A stretch of 6,925 nt of DNA from Candidatus Equinaster intestinalis (GTDB taxonomy: Bacteria; Bacillota_A; Clostridia; Oscillospirales; Acutalibacteraceae): NCBI GenBank assembly GCA_018065375.1, contig JAGHTJ010000028.1, forward strand, positions 1 through 6,925, in the 5' to 3' direction. Position numbers and translations under genes: made by a program. Of the stretch, positions 1 through 5,151 are shown piece by piece; the first letter of the stretch is position 1, and the number at the start of each line of letters is the position of its first letter. The notes beneath the pieces were generated by a model. The model was not told the origin of the DNA, did not search any database, and saw nothing but the letters and a program-made list of their open reading frames with translations.

Positions 1-1
1 T

Positions 2-478
2 CTTTACGACGCCGTAAAAATCACTGTGGCAAGCGGTATTACAACTATCGGCAGCTATGCCTTTAATTGCCCCGGCGGCACAACGAAAATCACTTTCGAT
101 ATGGCTGATTCGGTTAAAACAATAAAGGCAAATTCGATAAATCTCAATATGCAGTCCATTACTCTCGGTAAGGGAGTTGAGCGCATTGAGGAGAAAATTA
201 CGGGTAAAAATATGACGGGCATTTACCTGCCGAAAACCTTAAAATATTTCGGCGGCTTGGGCTCAAGCTGGAAAACCGACACCGTTATTTACTTTGAGGG
301 CACGAAAGAGCAGTTTTTGAATATTCAAACAAGGTATTATAATAAAACCACCACACTTAATAATTTATTCGATTCGGTGTATAAAAACGGGCGCACCTCA
401 CCTTATTGCCAGGTGTTTGTAAACTGCAAGAAGATTTTTGATACAACCGAGAAATATAACACCATGGAGGGCAGATAA
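2..478 (+). CDS. BspA-like leucine-rich-repeat protein, C-terminal part (5' end outside the window)
   Basis: The frame is open from the first bases of the window, so this is the last 158 residues of a longer protein. A GTG at 26 is an internal valine, not a start. The first visible segment, ITVASGITTIGSYAFNC, is the characteristic repeat of the BspA/LRR_5 family (ITIP..VTSIGxxAF..C). Further degenerate repeats follow, including SITLGKGVERIEEKI and GIYLPKTLKYFGGL. The segment VIYFEGTKEQFLNI matches the YYxGTxEQW element that often ends such repeat arrays. Family members are usually secreted or surface proteins that bind host or matrix ligands; that role is family knowledge. No C-terminal anchor (LPXTG or transmembrane segment) is visible. 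The stop abuts the ATG of the next gene, and the GGAGGG ribosome binding site for that gene (466-471) lies inside this reading frame, so the two are probably cotranscribed. Confidence 0.8.
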   Translation, partial: LYDAVKITVASGITTIGSYAFNCPGGTTKITFDMADSVKTIKANSINLNMQSITLGKGVERIEEKITGKNMTGIYLPKTLKYFGGLGSSWKTDTVIYFEGTKEQFLNIQTRYYNKTTTLNNLFDSVYKNGRTSPYCQVFVNCKKIFDTTEKYNTMEGR

Positions 479-841
479 ATGTTCGAAAAGTTATATAACA
501 ATCGCAAAAAGATAACTCTGATTTTGGGCGGAATATTTGCGGCGCTGCTGATTCTTTTCGCCGTATTCGGGAATAATACCGATAAAATAATAAATTTGGT
601 TTTGGCGATTTTGTTGCCGGTTATCTTTTTCGGCTTTATTAAACTGCTATTTAGAATACTGCGCGTTAACGCAAGCGAAAAGGTAATGAGCTTTTTTAAG
701 TGGTTTTTCCTTATCGGCTCGTCTCTTGGAATGCTCATTTTTATATTGAAGTTTATTATGGCTTTCCCAAATGGCTTTGAACCCACTGTTTGCGGCACTT
801 TCGGTGTTATAGCCGCTGTTGCTTACGATAAAAAGCCGTAG
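479..841 (+). CDS. small integral membrane protein of unknown function
   Basis: This is a 120-residue protein whose ATG follows the previous TAA with no gap. A good GGAGGG site sits 7 nt upstream, within the end of the LRR gene. The N-terminus is short and basic (KLYNNRKK). Hydrophobic helices lie at about residues 12-30 and 37-58, with a third at about 74-95 and a short weak hydrophobic stretch at 103-116. The tail is AYDKKP. This predicts three or possibly four membrane spans. I do not recognise a family and see no catalytic motif. Zero spacing suggests translational coupling to the LRR protein, so a role at the same surface location is plausible but unproven. The gene ends in TAG, which shows that amber is used as a normal terminator here. 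Confidence 0.75.
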   Translation: MFEKLYNNRKKITLILGGIFAALLILFAVFGNNTDKIINLVLAILLPVIFFGFIKLLFRILRVNASEKVMSFFKWFFLIGSSLGMLIFILKFIMAFPNGFEPTVCGTFGVIAAVAYDKKP

Positions 842-861
842 ATTTATATTATTTTTGTATG

Positions 862-891
862 TTATCGGCTCGCCGATAATAAATATTTTTT
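862..891 (+). terminator. probable intrinsic terminator after the membrane-protein gene
   Basis: TTATCGGC (862-869) and GCCGATAA (872-879) form a perfect inverted repeat; in practice this is a 7-bp stem with a 4-nt CTCG loop. A run of T follows at 885-891, but five bases (TAAAT-like) separate it from the stem, so termination may be inefficient. Confidence 0.45.
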
Positions 892-924
892 AGGAGATTG
901 CTTTTTGAAAAACAACTCAACGGA

Positions 925-972
925 GATTGCGGCATAACCGGGAGGTTTTGCGCAATCAAACAAAACCTCCCG
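925..972 (+). repeat. 12-bp perfect hairpin with possible pseudoknot in the leader of the acetyltransferase gene
   Basis: CGGGAGGTTTTG (939-950) pairs perfectly with CAAAACCTCCCG (961-972) around a 10-nt loop. No T-tract follows on either strand, so this is not an ordinary terminator. The loop begins with CGCAATC (951-957), which is exactly complementary to GATTGCG (925-931) just upstream, giving the strand order of an H-type pseudoknot. The 3' arm contains CCTCC, which could pair with the GGAGG of the ribosome binding site at 1001-1006 if released. The structure is seen in the sequence; any regulatory role is inferred. Confidence 0.55.
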
Positions 973-1013
973 CGTAATGCATTGAAGGTCAACAATTTTC
1001 AGGAGGAAAAATA

Positions 1014-1643
1014 ATGAATAAAAATGACTGTATCATTCGTTTGGAAACAGAAAAAGATTATAGGAAAACCGAAAACCTTGTTCGCGAGGCGTTCTGGAAC
1101 ATTTACCGCCCCGGCTGCAGTGAGCATTATGTACTGCATACTTTAAGGTCAGACCCCGATTTCGTAAAGGAACTTGATTTCGTTATGGAGACAGGCGGTA
1201 TACTTATCGGGTAGAATATGTTTATGAGAACGGTAATTCGCGCCGATAACGGCGAAACCGTACCCGTTTTAACAATGGGGCCCATAGGCATTTTACCCGA
1301 GCTTAAGCGAAAAGGCTACGGCAAAAGATTGCTCGATTACTCTTTGCAAAAAGCCGCCGAGCTTGGCTTTGGCGCGGTTTTGTTTGAGGGGAATATCAAG
1401 TTCTACGGCAAGAGCGGTTTTGATTATGCCTCAAATTTCGGCATCAGATACCACGATTTGCCCGAGGACGCCGATGCATCCTTTTTTCTTTGCAAAGAGC
1501 TTATTCCGGGGTACCTTGCCGGCATCACCGGAGTTTACGAGACACCGGCAGGCTACTATGTAACAGAAGCCGATGTAGAGCAATTCGATAAAGATTTTCC
1601 GCCCAAGGTAAAGCTTAAATTACCGGGTCAGCTGTTCGGATGA
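1014..1643 (+). pseudogene. GNAT-family N-acetyltransferase (YhbS-like) interrupted by an in-frame amber codon
   Basis: Two open segments (1014-1214 and 1218-1643) lie in the same frame, separated only by TAG at 1212-1214. Read through, they make one protein of about 209 codons, the usual size for YhbS-like GNAT acetyltransferases, which move an acetyl group from acetyl-CoA to an amine. The first segment carries the family-like N-terminus (REAFWNIYRPGCSEHYV, DFVKELDF). The second carries the acetyl-CoA loop GPIGILPELKRKGYGKRLL and the C-terminal FYGKSGF element. The amber falls at codon 67 in the central sheet, between GILIG and NMFMRT. The rest shows no frameshift or second stop, so the lesion is recent, an assembly error, or read through. 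AGGAGG at 1001-1006 serves the ATG at 1014. ATG 1218 lies 3 nt past the stop and could restart, but would give a fragment lacking the N-terminal region. The substrate is unknown. Confidence 0.8.
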
Positions 1644-1652
1644 GTGAAAACG

Positions 1653-1679
1653 AAGGAGCCGATTAATTTCGGCTCCTTT
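1653..1679 (+). terminator. hairpin between the acetyltransferase and flavodoxin-like genes, probable weak terminator
   Basis: AAGGAGCCGA (1653-1662) and TCGGCTCCTT (1669-1678) form a perfect 10-bp stem with a 6-nt loop. Only three T residues follow before GGAAAAA, so on the + strand this is a poor terminator that should allow readthrough into the next gene. That gene has no convincing promoter of its own. Confidence 0.5.
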
Positions 1680-1704
1680 GGAAAAATTATATTGGAGATA
1701 AATT

Positions 1705-2166
1705 ATGAAAACATTATGCGTTTATTCAACAAGAACTCGCATTACCGAGGCGGTGGCGCGCAAAATTGCCGATGCCGCCGGGGCGGAACTGCTTTATATT
1801 ACCGACGGTAAGGACAGAAGCGGCTTTTTCGGCTATATTGCCGCCGCAATATCGGGGCTTAAAAAAGATTTGCCCGAGCTTTTGCCCTATAAAACCGAAT
1901 TTCCGATAGAGGAATATGATAGAATTATCTTTGCTTCTCCCATTTGGTGCGAAGATATTTCTCCCATAATAAGAGCATTTTTGAAACAAAACGCCGATAA
2001 ATTAAAGGGCGAGATTTTTGCCGCCGTAACCCATATGTCGAATATTGATTACGCCCAAAAAATTAAAAAAGCTTTCGGTGAAGCTGTAAAATATGTTTCG
2101 GTTAAAACGCATAAAAACGATTTTACCGCGCAAATCGAAGAATTTTGCAATAAATATTTCAACTGA
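1705..2166 (+). CDS. flavodoxin-like protein
   Basis: This is a 153-residue protein with the layout of short-chain flavodoxins, which carry FMN and pass electrons in the cytoplasm. It has a beta strand plus phosphate loop at residues 3-14 (LCVYSTRTRIT). The segment DGKDRSGFFGYIAAAISGL at about 34-52 resembles flavodoxin-family proteins containing KDRSGFFGY. A second FMN-loop region lies at 77-91 (ASPIWCEDISPIIRAFL), matching the family GTPVWAGNxSPPIRTYL. The phosphate loop is unusual: aligned with the usual YSRTGNT, the glycine is Arg12 and the asparagine Ile13. The third loop region (VTHMSN) also lacks the usual glycines, so FMN binding may be weak or altered. GGAG at 1694-1697 gives 7-nt spacing to the ATG. 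Family membership is fairly sure; the redox role and partner are not known. Confidence 0.82.
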   Translation: MKTLCVYSTRTRITEAVARKIADAAGAELLYITDGKDRSGFFGYIAAAISGLKKDLPELLPYKTEFPIEEYDRIIFASPIWCEDISPIIRAFLKQNADKLKGEIFAAVTHMSNIDYAQKIKKAFGEAVKYVSVKTHKNDFTAQIEEFCNKYFN

Positions 2167-2198
2167 AAAAACGCTTGCCACAGGCAAGCGTTTTATAT
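2166..2198. terminator. bidirectional intrinsic terminator between convergent genes
   Basis: CGCTTGCC (2172-2179) pairs with GGCAAGCG (2183-2190) around an ACA loop, extended by AAAA (2168-2171) and TTTT (2191-2194) to 12 bp. T-rich sequence follows on the + strand, and on the - strand the stem runs into six T residues (complement of 2166-2171). It serves both the flavodoxin-like gene and the HD gene, whose TAA stop (2193-2195) lies in the outer stem. Confidence 0.88.
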
Positions 2199-3092
2199 TT
2201 TAACAAATTCAATTTTTTCAATATTCTGTTCAAAATCACTTTGAGATTCAATAACAGAAATATATTCTTTGAACACCTTATGCAATTTCTCGTCAATCGA
2301 CTTGATTTCCTTTATTACCTCCGGCTCGCTTGTGGCATAATGAACGGTTAATGTGGCGGGCGGAGTGCCGGTGATGTTTTTAATTGCGCCGTGGCATTTA
2401 TAACACATTTTCTGCGTTTTAGACCAGCGGCTGTCATCCTTGGTGTAATCAAAGCAAAGATTTCGGTCGGCGGTTATATCAAGCTCGTCAGCCAACTTTA
2501 CCAGAGCCGCAAGATAGGGCAGGCGCACTGTGTTTCCGTTTTCGAGCTTGTATTCGGGGTTAAACTCGTTTTTATCGAGCAGGTCCATTTTTCTGTGGCC
2601 GCGGGCTATCTGGCAAATGCAGTAGCAGTGCCCGTCACTCGGTATTTCAAAAAGATTTTTGTATTTTTTAATAAATTCTGCGCTTAATTCCTGGTGGAAT
2701 GAGCGGCAGACTTCTTTAACCGTAACAACAATGTGATTCTGCTCATAGGCGGCATAGCCTTTTAACTTATATTTGAACTCTTCAAAATCGTGCACCGATA
2801 TACCCATACCGATATCGTGCAGACTCGCACCCATTAAAAGAATATAAATTTCATCGGCGTTGAGCTTATAAATATTATCGTAACCGCCCAAAAGATTGCA
2901 GTAGTTTATAACCTGCTCCGAGTGGCCGAATGTATGATTTGTAAAAAACGGGAATATTGCTTTGTAGTTTTCAAGCAGCCTGTCCATTGCAAAAACGCTG
3001 TTGGAATAAAGTGTGTGCAGCTCGGGGTTAATTTCTTTAAGCCGCTTTTCGAGCAAATAGTCATATGAAGAAATGCTTTTTTGCGCTTCCAC
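2193..3092 (-). CDS. HD-domain metal-dependent phosphohydrolase
   Basis: With the preferred GTG start this is a 299-residue soluble protein. Four HD-superfamily metal-site motifs appear in order: NHTFGHSEQV (His53 and His57), ASLHDIGMG (His92-Asp93, the signature pair), ARGHRKMD (His166) and KLADELD (Asp202, followed by ITADR). Such enzymes cleave phosphomonoesters or phosphodiesters, often of nucleotides, using bound metal. The exact substrate cannot be told. Residues about 150-235 include several cysteines (HCYCIC, CYKCHG), which might bind a metal. The frame extends upstream to an ATG at 3149, but that codon lies before an intrinsic terminator (3112-3137), so a start there is unlikely. GTG 3092 has a GGGGG site (3105-3101) 8 nt ahead; GTG 3101 is the alternative. 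Expression appears controlled by a dyad-bearing promoter (3225-3253) and a PyrR-like attenuator. The gene is transcribed divergently from the small protein gene at 3356. Confidence 0.8.
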   Translation of the reverse strand: MEAQKSISSYDYLLEKRLKEINPELHTLYSNSVFAMDRLLENYKAIFPFFTNHTFGHSEQVINYCNLLGGYDNIYKLNADEIYILLMGASLHDIGMGISVHDFEEFKYKLKGYAAYEQNHIVVTVKEVCRSFHQELSAEFIKKYKNLFEIPSDGHCYCICQIARGHRKMDLLDKNEFNPEYKLENGNTVRLPYLAALVKLADELDITADRNLCFDYTKDDSRWSKTQKMCYKCHGAIKNITGTPPATLTVHYATSEPEVIKEIKSIDEKLHKVFKEYISVIESQSDFEQNIEKIEFVKI

Positions 3093-3111
3093 TTTTTCCA
3101 CCCCCAACAAC

Positions 3112-3137
3112 AAAAAAACTGCCGCATTAAGCGGCAG
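3112..3137 (-). terminator. intrinsic terminator in the leader of the HD gene
   Basis: On the minus strand CTGCCGC (3137-3131) pairs with GCGGCAG (3125-3119) around TTAAT, followed at once by seven T residues (3118-3112). It lies 80-105 nt downstream of the predicted transcript start and about 20 nt before the probable GTG start, the position of an attenuator. Part of its 5' arm can pair instead with 3200-3209. Confidence 0.85.
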
Positions 3138-3214
3138 GCGATTTTGCATAATAATCTATGCCATTAATGGCATAACGCATAATCTTGACAGCATCTCTGT
3201 ACCGCTTAAAGATT
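3112..3214 (-). promoter_or_regulatory. PyrR-like transcription attenuator (leader RNA of the HD gene)
   Basis: Minus-strand RNA from 3214 to 3181 folds as lower stem AAUCUU/AAGAUU, an internal loop (UAA opposite C), upper stem GCGGUA/UGCUGU (three Watson-Crick and three G-U pairs) and hexaloop CAGAGA. This is the architecture of the RNA loop bound by PyrR, the UMP-sensing attenuation protein of pyrimidine operons. Against the PyrR consensus as I know it (ARUCCNGNGAGGYU), GGUACAGAGAUGCU differs at three positions, two of which are a compensated C-G to A-U swap. The 5' strand UUAAGCGGUA (3209-3200) can instead pair over 10 bp with UGCCGCUUAA (3136-3127), the 5' arm of the terminator. The two states are therefore mutually exclusive. 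An 18-nt palindrome (3157-3174) forms a hairpin between them. The pairings are seen; PyrR as the ligand protein is inferred from resemblance. Confidence 0.6.
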
Positions 3215-3224
3215 TACTTTAGAT

Positions 3225-3253
3225 ATCATAACACAACATTTTGTGTTTGTAAA
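3225..3253 (-). promoter_or_regulatory. sigma-A promoter of the HD gene
   Basis: On the minus strand TTTACA (3253-3248) and TATGAT (3230-3225) are separated by exactly 17 bp, each one or two bases from consensus. Transcription should begin near 3218, immediately before the PyrR-like hairpin. This supports reading the hairpin as a 5' leader. Confidence 0.75.
3230..3247. promoter_or_regulatory. candidate operator dyad filling the HD promoter spacer
   Basis: AACACAA (3230-3236) and TTGTGTT (3241-3247) are a perfect 7-bp inverted repeat with a CATT centre. It covers the whole spacer between the -35 and -10 boxes of the minus-strand promoter, the classic place for a repressor or MerR-like activator. 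The regulator is not in the window. Confidence 0.45.
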
Positions 3254-3296
3254 GTGGTTTTTTGAATTTTTTTCGAAAATATACCGTTATATCTAC

Positions 3297-3325
3297 TTGA
3301 CTTTACGGCTGAATATTGCTAAAAT
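3297..3325 (+). promoter_or_regulatory. sigma-A promoter of the first small paralog gene
   Basis: TTGACT (3297-3302) and TAAAAT (3320-3325) are separated by 17 bp. An A/T-rich stretch with T and A runs (about 3258-3290) lies just upstream and could act as an UP element. Transcription should start near 3332, giving a short leader with GGAGGA at 3342-3347. Confidence 0.8.
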
Positions 3326-3355
3326 AAACTAAAGTAATATTGGAGGAGAATTTTT

Positions 3356-3598
3356 ATGGCTAAGGTTAAATGGACTGATAACGGTTGGACTACTTTACAG
3401 GAAGCAAACGAAAGAAAGCATCTGCTCGAAATTGTTTGCAAAACCGAAAACGGAAATGTTACCGAGGTTCGCATTCGCCACTCTCACGGCGAGGAGGTTA
3501 AGCCTCAGATTTTGCTTAACGGTGAAAATGCTTTGCCTATGGCGATTAAAGAATTTCATAAGCATTTTGACAGTGACGATTTCGAAATTATCGAATAA
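3356..3598 (+). CDS. small conserved-looking protein of unknown function (paralog of 5152-5412)
   Basis: This is an 80-residue acidic-ended soluble protein with no signal peptide or membrane segment. I do not recognise the family. Its core, GWTTLQEAN, HLLEIVCKTENG and EVRIRHSHGEE, recurs in the protein at 5152-5412, and ungapped alignment gives about 38 identities in 75 positions. The most conserved blocks are GWTT, LEIVC, TENG, RHSHGEE and IKEF. The histidine-glutamate block and single cysteine could bind a metal, but that is speculation. GGAGGA (3342-3347) sits 8 nt before the ATG. It is a single-gene unit, with its own promoter (3297-3325) and a terminator (3603-3626) right after the stop, so strong independent expression is likely. 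Retention of two copies around an adenosine deaminase argues that it is a real gene. Confidence 0.85.
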   Translation: MAKVKWTDNGWTTLQEANERKHLLEIVCKTENGNVTEVRIRHSHGEEVKPQILLNGENALPMAIKEFHKHFDSDDFEIIE

Positions 3599-3602
3599 TT
3601 CT

Positions 3603-3626
3603 AAGCGGTGGGTTGCCACCGCTTTT
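3603..3626 (+). terminator. intrinsic terminator of the first small paralog gene
   Basis: AAGCGGTGG (3603-3611) pairs with CCACCGCTT (3616-3624) around GTTG, and TTTT (3623-3626) then ATCTT follows. It begins 5 nt after the stop codon. Confidence 0.85.
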
Positions 3627-3633
3627 ATCTTGC

Positions 3634-3662
3634 TTGACTGTGCCGGACACACAGTGTATAAT
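3634..3662 (+). promoter_or_regulatory. sigma-A promoter of the adenosine deaminase gene
   Basis: TTGACT (3634-3639) and a perfect TATAAT (3657-3662) are separated by 17 bp. The start site should fall near 3669, leaving a leader of only about 14 nt that carries AAGGTGAG (3672-3679) as ribosome binding site. Confidence 0.85.
3637..3655. promoter_or_regulatory. candidate operator dyad in the deaminase promoter
   Basis: ACTGTG (3637-3642) and CACAGT (3650-3655) form a perfect 6-bp inverted repeat around a 7-nt centre. It starts in the -35 box and ends just before the -10 box. Its position suggests a regulator site; its sequence differs from the dyad in the HD promoter. Confidence 0.4.
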
Positions 3663-3682
3663 TTATAAAAGAAGGTGAGAAT

Positions 3683-5110
3683 ATGTTGGTTACGCCCGAA
3701 AACTATGAAGAAAAGCGCAAAGAGCTGCTTGCGGCAAACTCCAATCTTTTGGCTGTGGTAGCGCAGGAAAATGAGCTGCGGCTCGATAAATATCTCGATA
3801 AGTTAAAAGCCGAATTTAAGACCGAATGCGGCGGAGAAATCGACTATTCCGTTCCCGTTCTTACAGATAAAAAAATCACGAACAGCCGCCTTTATGCTTT
3901 TTGCTCAAAAATGCCGAAGGGCGCAGACCTCCATGTTCACGATATGGCGCTTTTGCCCTCAAAAGAACTTGTTGAGCTGCTTATAAAGCGCCCCGAATTT
4001 TGCATAAATACCGATAGAAAAAATTATGACCTGATAACCGTTCCCGAAGCCGAAACAGTAAAACCCGGTTATATGCGCTTTTATGAGGCGATTGAAAGCG
4101 GCTATTATACTAAGGACGAGGTTGTTTTTAATTGGACAGCGCCCAGTGTAAAAAATTCCGGCAAAGGTATCTGGGACTATTTTGAGGAGCTTTTTGAGCG
4201 CCACGCTTATCTTTCGAGCAACCCCGATTTTGCGGCATTTTATTATGATTACACATTCCGCTATTATTGCCGCCACGGCATAATGCATGTTGAAATACAT
4301 ATTATGCTTACCGACAGTATCGAGGAAAGCGCAGAATATGTTAAGGTTATGCGGCAGGCTTATTATAATGTTAAAAAAGATTACCCGTATTTCACCGTTC
4401 GCATAATCGGTGCGGGTGTAAAAGCCGATAATGATAACATTGATTTTACCAAAAAGTGTTTTCTTAATGCCTCTTTCGTTCAGGAAACGGTTAAGGACGA
4501 AAGCAACCCTGACAATATAACCAACTTTGTAATCGGCTTTGACCTTGTTAATGAGGAAGATAAGAGTCTGCCGCTTTCGGCATTTGCGCCAATGCTTCTT
4601 AAGGTAAAAAAACAGTACCCCGAAATGAAGCTTTATATTCACGGCGGCGAGAGTCTGGATGCGAGCAACGAAAACCTTATTGATGCATATCTGCTCGGTG
4701 TTTCCCGCGTTGGCCACGGGCTTAATCTTTACAGATACCCTGATTTGCACGCAAGGTTTGTTGAGGCGGAAATTTGCCTTGAAATCTGCCCGATAAGCAA
4801 TCAGGTTTTGGGCTATGCCAAGGATATCCGCAATCACCCCGCAACCGAGTATTTGCGCACAGGTATGGCTATGGCGCTTTGTTCGGACGACCCGACTTAT
4901 ATGGAAAACGAAACCTTAACGGACGATTTCTTTGCGGGTGTTATCGGTTGGAATTTATCTGTTGCCGATTTGAAACAGCTCGGCATAAATTCCATTATGT
5001 ACAGCGGACTTGACGATGAAAGCAAATTTGCGTCACTTCGCGCTTACCATAAGCAGTGGAACAACTTTGTTGAAAGCAGCTTAGAAAATATTGACAAAGG
5101 TTTGGAATAA
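3683..5110 (+). CDS. adenosine deaminase, ADGF/ADA2 (CECR1)-like type
   Basis: This 475-residue enzyme of the metal-dependent amidohydrolase superfamily is predicted to convert adenosine (or deoxyadenosine) to inosine and ammonia in purine salvage. Key residues are present in order: zinc ligands in MPKGADLHVH (His84, His86), the substrate-loop motif GFDLVNEED (285-293), IHGGES (zinc ligand His320 and catalytic Glu323, with HGGE where classical enzymes have HAGE), RVGHG (catalytic His345) and SDDP (401-404, zinc and base Asp). The segment EICPISNQVLGY followed by DIRNHPA is the hallmark of the ADGF/ADA2 branch rather than of ordinary bacterial Add. There is no signal peptide, so it should be cytoplasmic, unlike secreted animal ADA2. 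Residues 1-75 form an extra helical N-terminus. A strong promoter with an internal dyad precedes it and no terminator follows, so readthrough into the second small paralog is expected. Deaminase activity is likely; the exact substrate is not certain. Confidence 0.88.
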   Translation: MLVTPENYEEKRKELLAANSNLLAVVAQENELRLDKYLDKLKAEFKTECGGEIDYSVPVLTDKKITNSRLYAFCSKMPKGADLHVHDMALLPSKELVELLIKRPEFCINTDRKNYDLITVPEAETVKPGYMRFYEAIESGYYTKDEVVFNWTAPSVKNSGKGIWDYFEELFERHAYLSSNPDFAAFYYDYTFRYYCRHGIMHVEIHIMLTDSIEESAEYVKVMRQAYYNVKKDYPYFTVRIIGAGVKADNDNIDFTKKCFLNASFVQETVKDESNPDNITNFVIGFDLVNEEDKSLPLSAFAPMLLKVKKQYPEMKLYIHGGESLDASNENLIDAYLLGVSRVGHGLNLYRYPDLHARFVEAEICLEICPISNQVLGYAKDIRNHPATEYLRTGMAMALCSDDPTYMENETLTDDFFAGVIGWNLSVADLKQLGINSIMYSGLDDESKFASLRAYHKQWNNFVESSLENIDKGLE

Positions 5111-5119
5111 AGTTATAAT
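5091..5119 (+). promoter_or_regulatory. perfect-consensus sigma-A promoter inside the deaminase gene end, for the second small paralog
   Basis: TTGACA (5091-5096), 17 bp, TATAAT (5114-5119): both hexamers match consensus exactly. The -35 box lies within the last codons of the deaminase gene and the -10 box just after its stop. The start site near 5126 gives a short leader with AGGAG (5139-5143). Confidence 0.85.
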
Positions 5120-5151
5120 TAACTCAGAAATCTATTTTAGGAGATGTCGTT

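Noticed and set aside
905..937. TTG-started 10-codon frame in the acetyltransferase leader, with GGAG upstream
   Set aside because: It is too short and lacks a regulatory codon run typical of leader peptides. TTG plus GGAG at this spacing is easily found by chance.
842..1013. Known riboswitch class in the intergenic region
   Set aside because: The hairpin and possible pseudoknot do not match the conserved cores of riboswitch classes I can recognise, so only the structure is reported.
1212..1214. Organism-wide recoding of TAG as a sense codon
   Set aside because: The membrane-protein gene ends with TAG at 839-841, followed at once by a terminator-like hairpin, so TAG appears to be a normal stop here.
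1688..1693. TATATT as a -10 box for the flavodoxin-like gene
   Set aside because: Transcription would start after the GGAG site, leaving the message without a ribosome binding site, and no -35 box is found.
3959..4837. 292-codon open frame on the minus strand
   Set aside because: It is antisense to the deaminase gene, which has all catalytic motifs, its own promoter and ribosome binding site. The antisense product has no recognisable motif.
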